Position numbers and translations under genes: made by a program
Source: a bacterium
Lineage (GTDB): Bacteria > DYJV01 > JALVYZ01
Reading direction: 5' to 3'
DNA: 6,002 nt
NCBI GenBank assembly: GCA_027037705.1
Contig: JALVYZ010000453.1
Span: 1-6,002 of the forward strand
Notes under the pieces: model-generated
What the model saw: only the letters and a program-made list of their open reading frames with translations
What the model was told of the DNA's origin: nothing
Databases searched by the model: none
Shown: one piece after another, positions 1 to 5,122 of the stretch
Numbering within the stretch: the stretch's first letter is position 1
Layout of the letters: every line of letters starts with the position of its first letter

Positions 1-416
1 TTAAGATCAAGAACTTGCTGGCCTTTTTGGGTAACAAGAAAACCATCTTTATTAACGGTAAAATTTCCATTTCTTGTATATTTAATTTCTCCATTAGCTT
101 CTTTAACCATAAAAAAGCCTTTTCCAGCTATAGCAAAATCAAATTTATTTCCAGTATGCTTTAAATATCCTTCTGAGAAGTCTATTTTTGTTACATCTGT
201 GTAGGGAAAAGTATTAAATGAGCCATTTTTTATATTTTCTGGAAGTGTTTCTTTATATTTATTTTCTTCTTTATCTAATGGTAACATTGATGCAAATGTT
301 ATATTTTGTTTTTTGAAGCCTGTAGTATTAACATTTGCTAAATTGTTTGCGATTGTGTCGAACTTTTTTTGAAAAGCTAATGCGCCAGCTGTAATTGTAT
401 AAATTGCATGGTTCAT
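1..416 (-). CDS. flgF: Flagellar basal-body rod protein, FlgF-like (3' part beyond window)
   Basis: This is the N-terminal 138 codons of a rod/hook family protein; the frame is open to the window edge. Rod proteins are exported through the flagellar type III apparatus and form the periplasmic axle. Residues 1-35 match the family signature: an AGAL segment, then IANNLANVNTTGFK (22-35), the conserved N-terminal helix used in axial packing. A second block follows at residues 82-128: EGYLKHTGN, DFAIAGKGFF, YTRNGNF and DGFLVT. The opening MNHAIY..TAGAL and the DFAIAGKGFF block fit FlgF better than FlgG, but the C-terminus is not visible, so FlgG or another FlgE/F/G paralogue is possible. The ATG at 416 is supported by a near-perfect Shine-Dalgarno AAGGAGGT at 428-421. 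It lies on the same strand as lysC but 206 bp further on, with its own sigma-54 promoter, so it probably starts a separate flagellar transcription unit. Confidence 0.88.
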   Translation of the reverse strand, partial: MNHAIYTITAGALAFQKKFDTIANNLANVNTTGFKKQNITFASMLPLDKEENKYKETLPENIKNGSFNTFPYTDVTKIDFSEGYLKHTGNKFDFAIAGKGFFMVKEANGEIKYTRNGNFTVNKDGFLVTQKGQQVLDL

Positions 417-440
417 TGTTACCTCCTTGTAAAATAGAGA

Positions 441-456
441 AGCAATGGATGTGCCA
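441..456 (-). promoter_or_regulatory. Sigma-54 (RpoN) -24/-12 promoter of flgF
   Basis: On the minus strand the sequence reads TGGCAC-ATCCA-TTGCT. This matches the sigma-54 consensus (TGGCAC-N5-TTGCW) at every defined position, with exactly 10 nt between the GG and GC dinucleotides. Counting the C of GC (442) as -12 puts +1 at about 430. That would give a leader of roughly 14 nt that begins just 2 nt before the Shine-Dalgarno sequence. Sigma-54 control of middle flagellar genes is established in several diderm groups, with an NtrC-type activator (FlgR, FlrC, FleQ/FleR). The use of such an activator here is inferred. Confidence 0.85.
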
Positions 457-519
457 AAATAAATAAAGCATTTTTATAGGTTTTTAGAGAAAAATTAGAT
501 TGGATATAAGTGAAAGAGC

Positions 520-531
520 TGTGATTTCACA
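520..531. promoter_or_regulatory. Palindrome TGTGATTTCACA, candidate activator site
   Basis: Two perfect 5-bp inverted arms (TGTGA and TCACA) flank a 2-bp centre. It lies about 90-101 bp upstream of the start site predicted from the sigma-54 promoter, a usual distance range for the enhancer of a sigma-54 activator. The sequence does not match the NtrC consensus, and the arms are too close together for a CRP site (which needs N6). A functional role is an inference from symmetry and position. Confidence 0.35.
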
Positions 532-568
532 CTATTATATATTTTTTTAAAAATAAAATAATGATAAA

Positions 569-588
569 TCAAAATGTTTACATTTTGA
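569..588 (-). terminator. Weak hairpin after lysC (possible terminator or operator)
   Basis: Perfect 9-bp arms (TCAAAATGT and ACATTTTGA) flank a 2-bp centre, which an RNA could fold as an 8-bp stem with a 4-nt loop. It begins about 35 bp past the lysC stop and is followed on the minus strand by a T-rich stretch. The stem holds only two G-C pairs, so it would be a poor intrinsic terminator. A protein-binding palindrome upstream of flgF (about -140 to -158) is an equally good reading. Confidence 0.3.
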
Positions 589-622
589 CTATAAATTTTT
601 TTGTCCAAAAAATTGACATTAA

Positions 623-1102
623 TTATTTATCTAATTCAAATGCGTCATGTAAAACTCTGACAGCAAGTTCTGTATATTTTTCATCAATAATACATGATAC
701 TTTTATTTCTGAAGTGCTAATCATCTGTATATTAATATTTTCTTTTGCTAATGCTTCAAACATTTTTGCTGCAACTCCTGAATGGCTTCTCATCCCAACT
801 CCTATTATTGAAACTTTTGAAATATTTTCATCTCCCACCACATCTTCAGCACCAATATCTTTTGCTATCTCTTTTACTAAATCCATAGCTTTTTTAAAAT
901 CATTTTTAGTAACAGTAAAAGTTAAATCAGTTGATTTTCCATCTTCAGAGATATTTTGGACAATCATATCAACGCTTATATTTTCATCTGCAATCTTACC
1001 AAATATTTTTGCTGCAATTCCAGGTTTATCTGGTACTTTAATTATAGAAATTTTTGCTTGATTTTTATCATAAGCTATTCCTGTTACAACAGGTTGTTCC
1101 AT
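623..1102 (-). other. Internal translation start: aspartokinase beta subunit
   Basis: An in-frame ATG at 1102 (Met247) lies exactly at the join between the kinase domain and the ACT domains. It is preceded by AAAGAGGAGG at 1117-1108, a strong Shine-Dalgarno with 5 nt to the ATG, as good as that of any gene in the window. The product would be 159 residues holding both ACT domains. In Bacillus subtilis aspartokinase II and in Corynebacterium, the same arrangement makes an alpha2beta2 enzyme from one gene. The codons also spell Lys-Glu-Glu-Glu-Ile, so the purine tract could partly reflect protein constraint. Confidence 0.72.
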
Positions 1103-1840
1103 GATTTCCTCCTCTTTACATACAATTGTTCCTTCTTCGTCTTTAAATGAACTTCTAACTTGAAGTTTTATATTATACTTTTGAGCAAATTCAACTGATC
1201 TTAAATGTAAGACCTTTGCTCCAAGAGATGCATATTCCAACATCTCTTCATAAGAAATTTTCTTGATTTTTTTAGCCTTTGGACACACATTAGGATCAGT
1301 TGTGTAAACTCCGTCAACATCAGTGTAAATATCACATCTATCTGCGTTTAAAGCAGCTGCTATTGCTACTGCAGTAGTATCTGAACCGCCTCTGCCAAGT
1401 GTTGTAATATTTCCTTCCCTATCTATTCCCTGAAATCCTGCTACCACAACAATATTCCCCTCATTAAGAGCTTTTTGAATATTGTCAGGTTCTATTTCAG
1501 TAATTCTTGCTTTTGTAAATACTCCATCTGTATAGATTGGAATTTGAAAACCTAAAAATGATTTAGCTTTATATCCCATTTTTATTAATGTCATAGCAAG
1601 AAGGGCAATACTAACCTGTTCCCCAGTTGAAACTAATACATCCATTTCTCTTTCAAATGGCAGTTCATCTACCTGTTTTGCAAGATTAATTAATCTATCT
1701 GTTTCTCCTGCCATTGCTGACACCACAACAATAACTTGATTTCCATTTTTTACTTCTTTGATTACTTTATTAGCAACATTGGCAATTCTTTCAATTGTTC
1801 CAACTGATGTCCCGCCAAATTTTTGAACAATTAAAGCCAT
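623..1840 (-). CDS. lysC: Aspartate kinase, two ACT domains
   Basis: This 405-residue enzyme phosphorylates L-aspartate with ATP, the first step of the pathway to lysine, threonine, methionine and diaminopimelate. The catalytic amino-acid kinase domain occupies about residues 1-245. It shows KFGGTS (7-12), the FQIPIYTDG region (98-106), GRGGSDTTA (149-157) and [11 protein letters not shown] (173-183). Two ACT regulatory domains follow: one near 263-330 ([17 protein letters not shown]) and one near 342-405 ([19 protein letters not shown]). Length and layout match the monofunctional, feedback-regulated class found in Bacillus and many other bacteria. The ATG at 1840 has a ribosome site AGAGGTG at 1852-1846 and lies 2 nt after the tsaE stop, making lysC the last gene of the operon. 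No lysine riboswitch or leader peptide is visible, since the gene follows tsaE directly. A second start inside the gene is described separately. Confidence 0.96.
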   Translation of the reverse strand: MALIVQKFGGTSVGTIERIANVANKVIKEVKNGNQVIVVVSAMAGETDRLINLAKQVDELPFEREMDVLVSTGEQVSIALLAMTLIKMGYKAKSFLGFQIPIYTDGVFTKARITEIEPDNIQKALNEGNIVVVAGFQGIDREGNITTLGRGGSDTTAVAIAAALNADRCDIYTDVDGVYTTDPNVCPKAKKIKKISYEEMLEYASLGAKVLHLRSVEFAQKYNIKLQVRSSFKDEEGTIVCKEEEIMEQPVVTGIAYDKNQAKISIIKVPDKPGIAAKIFGKIADENISVDMIVQNISEDGKSTDLTFTVTKNDFKKAMDLVKEIAKDIGAEDVVGDENISKVSIIGVGMRSHSGVAAKMFEALAKENINIQMISTSEIKVSCIIDEKYTELAVRVLHDAFELDK

Positions 1841-1842
1841 TT

Positions 1843-2277
1843 TTACACCTCTCTTAATTCAATCTCTCTCCATTCAGGATTGTTATCAACAAATTTAAAC
1901 TTAATTAAATAATATTTATCTGGTACACATTCAGGAATTCTATCTATCCATTCAACCACTATTATAGCATCTTTATCAAAGAAAAAATCCTTATATCCTA
2001 TTTCTTCAAGTTCATCAATAGAATTTAATCTATACAAATCAAAATGATAAACTTTAAAAGTTTTTGTATCATATTCGTTTAAAATAGTAAAAGTTGGGCT
2101 AACAACATCATTAATATTTCCATCAAGATTCTTTACTAAAAATTTTGTAAATTGAGTTTTACCAGCTCCCAAATCACCAATTAGGCCAATAAACATTCCA
2201 CCATAGCATCTTTGTGCTATATTTTTTGACAAATTTTCAAGTTCTTTTAAGTTTTTTATAATTATTTTATGAATCAT
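1843..2277 (-). CDS. tsaE: tRNA t6A37 biosynthesis ATPase TsaE
   Basis: TsaE (formerly YjeE) is a small cytoplasmic P-loop ATPase. It works with TsaB and TsaD to place threonylcarbamoyl on adenosine 37 of ANN-decoding tRNAs. Counted from the ATG at 2277 (144 residues), the Walker A motif GDLGAGKT is at 34-41, SPTF of the switch region at 60-63, HFDLYR at 78-83 and VEW at 108-110, all in the usual family order. Length is normal for the family. The start is uncertain: a GTG at 2283 lies two codons further upstream in the same frame, and neither has a good ribosome site (only AGTGG close to the ATG). Either start overlaps the end of nnr, by 11 or 17 nt, so translation is probably coupled to nnr. 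TsaE next to nnr is a common bacterial arrangement. Confidence 0.94.
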   Translation of the reverse strand: MIHKIIIKNLKELENLSKNIAQRCYGGMFIGLIGDLGAGKTQFTKFLVKNLDGNINDVVSPTFTILNEYDTKTFKVYHFDLYRLNSIDELEEIGYKDFFFDKDAIIVVEWIDRIPECVPDKYYLIKFKFVDNNPEWREIELREV

Positions 2278-3808
2278 TACCACTTTTTATAATTTTAAAA
2301 CTGTAATGTAAATTTTCAATTAGATCATTTGCTATAACTGTGTCAGAGCAAAATTTTTCAGAACAAATTTCACCTGTTAAACCATGTAAATATACTCCAA
2401 GGATAGAACTTTCAATTGAATTATATTTTTGTGCTAAAAATGATAAAATCATGCCACCAAGAACATCGCCAGAGCCACCTTTACTAAGAGCATCATTGCC
2501 TTTTGGGCAAATATATGATTTTTCTCCATCTGTAATTACTGTTCTAAATCCTTTTAAAACAACTACACAATTATACTCTTTAGCAAAATTTTTTGCTGTT
2601 TCAAGTCTATTGTTTTGAATATCCTGTTTTGACAATTTTGATAATCTTGAAAATTCTCCTGGATGTGGGGTAATAATCTTTGGAATATTTATTTTATTTA
2701 AAATATTTAAATCTTCATTTGCAATTATATTTAAAGCATCAGCATCCAAGATAACAGGAATTTCAAGTTTTTCAAGAAGTTCATATAAGAAATTTGTTGC
2801 ATCATTTGAAGTCCCTAAACCTGGACCTATTAAAATTGCACTTTTTGAATTTATAAATTTTAATAAATCTTCTAAATCATAAAATCTTTTTATATTAAAT
2901 GGATGGCTCATTGCTTCTGGTAAACTTGCTTCAAAAATTTCATTTATCTCTTGTGGTATAATTGCTGTTACAAGCCCACTTCCACATCTTAGACATGCTT
3001 TTGATGCTAAGATTACAGCTCCTGAAAATCCTATACTACCACCTAAAATAAGAGCATGACCAAATCTTCCTTTATGACCATCTATTGGTCTTGGTTTATA
3101 AATATTTTTTACAATTTCTATATCGATTTCAAAGTCATTAATTTCAAAAGGTAAATTTTGAGGTATAGAAATATCAATAAGTTTAACATCTCCACAATAC
3201 AAAACACCTGGATAAGTTGATAATCCTATCTTTTTTAAACCAAATGTGTAAGTTGTATTAGCTTTTATGCATGTTCCGAGTGGAATTCCTCTTTCAGAGC
3301 ATAGCCCAGACGGAATATCAATTGCAATTTTAATGGCATTATAATCGTTTATTGCTTCAATAATTATTTTGTAAAAGTCTTTTATTTCTGAGTTTAAACC
3401 TGTCCCTAAAATTCCATCAAATACATAGTTAAAGGTATTATTTTTCAAAAATTTATTAAATTCGTTAGCATCTGTAACTTCAATAATGTCTATATTAAAA
3501 TTTTTTGCTACATTATAATTTATTAAAGCATCACCTTTTAAGTTTTTAGCCTCAGTTAAAAGGACAATTTTAACATTCTTAAATCCATTATTTACTAAAT
3601 ATCTTGCAATTACAAATCCATCTCCACCATTATTCCCTTTTCCGCAGACAATGAGAAATTTATCATCTTTTTCAGGTGAATAATCTTCTAAAAAATGTAA
3701 AAATGCTCCTTTCCCTGCATTCTCCATTAAAACTGCACCAGGAATACCAATTTCATTTATTGTGTATTTATCTATTTGAGCCATTAACTTTCCTGGGACT
3801 AATTTCAT
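2267..3808 (-). CDS. nnr: Bifunctional NAD(P)HX epimerase / ADP-dependent NAD(P)HX dehydratase
   Basis: This 513-residue fusion repairs hydrated NADH and NADPH. The N-terminal YjeF_N epimerase (about 1-225) interconverts R and S hydrates: MENAGKG (28-34), CGKGNNGGDGFVIARYL (55-71), DGILGTG (131-137) and AIDIPSG (162-168) are visible. The C-terminal ribokinase-like dehydratase (about 240-505) uses ADP to restore the coenzyme: GHKGRFGHALILGGS (244-258), GPGLGTS (328-334), LDADALN (354-360), TPHPGEFSRL (380-389) and GGSGDVLGG (444-452), where Asp448 would be the catalytic base. The loop before this motif reads GNDALSK, where NP.MA..G is more usual. The ATG at 3808 has AGGAG at 3820-3816 with 7 nt spacing and lies 2 nt after the yggT stop. 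The full two-domain length indicates an intact fusion. Older annotations call it YjeF or 'carbohydrate kinase'. Confidence 0.96.
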   Translation of the reverse strand: MKLVPGKLMAQIDKYTINEIGIPGAVLMENAGKGAFLHFLEDYSPEKDDKFLIVCGKGNNGGDGFVIARYLVNNGFKNVKIVLLTEAKNLKGDALINYNVAKNFNIDIIEVTDANEFNKFLKNNTFNYVFDGILGTGLNSEIKDFYKIIIEAINDYNAIKIAIDIPSGLCSERGIPLGTCIKANTTYTFGLKKIGLSTYPGVLYCGDVKLIDISIPQNLPFEINDFEIDIEIVKNIYKPRPIDGHKGRFGHALILGGSIGFSGAVILASKACLRCGSGLVTAIIPQEINEIFEASLPEAMSHPFNIKRFYDLEDLLKFINSKSAILIGPGLGTSNDATNFLYELLEKLEIPVILDADALNIIANEDLNILNKINIPKIITPHPGEFSRLSKLSKQDIQNNRLETAKNFAKEYNCVVVLKGFRTVITDGEKSYICPKGNDALSKGGSGDVLGGMILSFLAQKYNSIESSILGVYLHGLTGEICSEKFCSDTVIANDLIENLHYSFKIIKSGNDS

Positions 3809-3810
3809 TT

Positions 3811-4137
3811 TTATGCTCCTAATTTGCTTGAAATTATTATTTTAAATGCTAATTGCTTTAATGATGTAACGAGAAAAATTTGTAAAAAGTAGATTATTAA
3901 AATTACAATAATAGGTGAAAAATCTATACCAAAACTAAAAAAAGAAGATGGTAACATCCTTCTTACACGGTATAAAACAGGATCTGTAATCCTATATAAA
4001 AATTGAACAATTGGATTATATGGATCAGGATTTACCCATGAAATTAATGCTCTTATGATTATTATCCACATATATATGGTTAAAATATAATCTAAAATCA
4101 CTGCCACAGCATTTAAAAAATTTCCTATTATAAACAT
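3811..4137 (-). CDS. YggT family membrane protein
   Basis: A 108-residue inner-membrane protein of the YGGT family (PF02325), whose molecular role is poorly defined. YggT relatives have been linked to osmotic or ionic stress tolerance, and some have a role in cell or plastid division. Two hydrophobic helices are seen, about residues 8-28 and 71-91. They flank the family signature RALISWVNPDPYNP (29-42) followed by the segment ITDPVLYRVRRMLP (50-63). A single-copy, two-helix form of this length is typical. The ATG at 4137 has an excellent ribosome site, AAGGAGG at 4150-4144 with 6 nt spacing. It is the first gene of the minus-strand operon, with nnr starting 2 nt after its stop. The family is often found near core housekeeping genes, so its place here fits but does not reveal its job. 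Confidence 0.92.
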   Translation of the reverse strand: MFIIGNFLNAVAVILDYILTIYMWIIIIRALISWVNPDPYNPIVQFLYRITDPVLYRVRRMLPSSFFSFGIDFSPIIVILIIYFLQIFLVTSLKQLAFKIIISSKLGA

Positions 4138-4161
4138 AAATAACCTCCTTTTTATTTGTTA

Positions 4162-4217
4162 ATGCGTAAATGCGTATATGTGTTTATGAGTTTATACGTC
4201 AATTAGAATATACTGTA
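4162..4217 (+). repeat. Degenerate 8-bp repeat array, left (plus orientation)
   Basis: Read in steps of eight from 4162, the plus strand gives ATGCGTAA, ATGCGTAT, ATGTGTTT, ATGAGTTT and ATACGTCA, then two faded units (ATTAGAAT, ATACTGTA). The first four share ATG and a GT at positions 5-6. The array starts 11 bp upstream of the yggT ribosome site. It does not encode a supported reading frame. Its origin is unknown to me; a decayed tandem array or the end of a small mobile element are possibilities. Confidence 0.6.
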
Positions 4218-4226
4218 TCTTTTTCT

Positions 4227-4298
4227 TTTCGCATCCACCCATTTACGCTTTTTCATATTTATATAATTTAACATCTTCGCATTATCGCTTCTACACAT
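4227..4298 (-). repeat. Degenerate 8-bp repeat array, right (minus orientation)
   Basis: On the minus strand from 4298 down to 4227, nine octamers keep one phase: ATGTGTAG, AAGCGATA, ATGCGAAG, ATGTTAAA, TTATATAA, ATATGAAA, AAGCGTAA, ATGGGTGG, ATGCGAAA. Six or seven resemble the left-array consensus ATGCGTAA; the two in the middle are eroded. On the plus strand, ACATCTTC recurs at 4271 and 4295, exactly 24 bp apart. The two arrays therefore form one inverted structure, with GCGTAAATG at 4164-4172 on the plus strand and the same nine bases at 4248-4240 on the minus strand. Confidence 0.6.
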
Positions 4299-4363
4299 CT
4301 TCTATAAATACATTAGTTTTTCATTTTCATTGAAAAATTTTATTCTATTAATTTCAAGATGTC

Positions 4364-4392
4364 TTATTATCTCTAATTAACTTATTTTTCAA
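4364..4392 (-). promoter_or_regulatory. Candidate sigma-70-type promoter of the yggT-nnr-tsaE-lysC operon
   Basis: Minus strand: TTGAAA (4392-4387) as -35, then 17 bp, then TAATAA (4369-4364) as -10; the alternative -10 GATAAT (4371-4366) leaves a 15-bp spacer. The predicted start near 4357 gives a leader of about 220 nt that contains both octamer arrays. In DNA this rich in A+T such matches arise easily by chance, so this is only a candidate. Confidence 0.35.
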
Positions 4393-4404
4393 CCTTTTTA
4401 TTAA

Positions 4405-4410
4405 TATAAT
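4405..4410 (+). promoter_or_regulatory. Candidate -10 box (TATAAT) for the metallopeptidase gene
   Basis: A perfect TATAAT lies 41 bp before the ATG at 4451. No convincing -35 is found at 16-18 bp upstream (the bases there read TTATTT or similar), and there is no TGn extension. Position is right for a promoter divergent from that of yggT. Together with the arrays and the yggT promoter this accounts for most of the gene-free stretch 4138-4450; the rest is plain A+T-rich sequence. Confidence 0.35.
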
Positions 4411-4450
4411 AATCTTGTTGGAATAATAAAGATGTGGTAAAGATTTGGCA

Positions 4451-5122
4451 ATGGAAAAAAGATTAAATATAAATGGCCTGGAAGTTTTATTAAAAAGAAA
4501 AAATATAAAAAATATTTATCTAAGGGTTACTTCACCAGATTGTAGAGTAAAAGTTTCAGCTCCTTATTATGTTTCATATGAATTTATTGAAACATTTGTA
4601 AAAAAGAAATTTAACTGGATTATAAGAGAAATTGAAAAAATAAATTCTAAAAAACTAAAATTTGTAAATGGAGAATTTATTAATTTAAAAGGTGAAAAAT
4701 TTAAAATGTTAGTAAAACATTCTAATAAGCCAAGAATTGAAAAGAATGGAAAAGAAATTATCTTTTATTTTCCAGATTCATACAATTACGATAAGAAAAT
4801 AAAATTTTTAGATAAATGGTTAAAAAAAGATATGGAAAAAGAAGTTAAAATTTTAATTGATAAATGGGAAAATATTACAAAAATAAAATTAAATGAAGTT
4901 AAAATTAGAAAAATGAGAACTAAATGGGGAGTTTGTAACATTGTAAAAAAGAAAATAACTTTAAATTTAGAATTAATTAAAAAGCCATTAATATGTCTTG
5001 AATATGTAATTGTTCATGAATTTGTCCATTTCTTTGAAAAAAGGCATAATCAAAACTTCTATAAAAAATTATCTGATTTTTTTCCTCATTGGAGAGAAGC
5101 AGAAAGGTTGATTAAATGTTAA
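4451..5122 (+). CDS. YgjP-like (DUF45) zinc metallopeptidase
   Basis: A 223-residue protein of the YgjP/DUF45 family (PF01863, COG1451), predicted cytoplasmic zinc metallopeptidases related to SprT/WLM proteases. The zinc site is clear: HEFVH at residues 189-193 supplies two histidines and the catalytic glutamate, and His199 in EKRHNQNF is the probable third ligand. The N-terminal half has the usual family opening, with LKRKNIKNIYLRV near 14-26, and RTKWGVCN at 156-163 corresponds to the family's R-WGSC block, with Val in place of Ser. The end FFPHWREAERLI is also typical. No signal peptide is seen. Substrates are unknown; in some organisms homologues sit beside type I restriction genes, which are not present here. 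I prefer the ATG at 4451; a TTG two codons earlier is possible, and neither has a good ribosome site. The gene is lysine-rich and visibly poorer in G+C than the minus-strand operon. Confidence 0.9.
   Translation: MEKRLNINGLEVLLKRKNIKNIYLRVTSPDCRVKVSAPYYVSYEFIETFVKKKFNWIIREIEKINSKKLKFVNGEFINLKGEKFKMLVKHSNKPRIEKNGKEIIFYFPDSYNYDKKIKFLDKWLKKDMEKEVKILIDKWENITKIKLNEVKIRKMRTKWGVCNIVKKKITLNLELIKKPLICLEYVIVHEFVHFFEKRHNQNFYKKLSDFFPHWREAERLIKC

Noticed and set aside
520-531. CRP-type site
   Set aside because: The arms match TGTGA/TCACA but the spacer is 2 bp rather than 6, so CRP binding in the usual mode is not supported.
592-615. A/T-only inverted repeat (AATTTTTT / AAAAAATT) after lysC
   Set aside because: The stem has no G-C pairs and such runs are expected by chance in this composition.
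561-1061. Plus-strand open frame of 166 codons
   Set aside because: It lies opposite the clearly coding ACT region of lysC, has a low-complexity Ser/Ile/Phe-rich composition, and shows no family motif or ribosome site.
956-1150. Plus-strand open frame of 64 codons
   Set aside because: Antisense shadow of lysC; no motif.
2340-2618. Plus-strand open frame of 92 codons
   Set aside because: Antisense shadow of the nnr dehydratase domain; no motif.
4138-4444. CRISPR array or riboswitch in the divergent spacer
   Set aside because: The repeats are 8 bp, degenerate and without spacers, and I see no conserved riboswitch core or T-box sequence.
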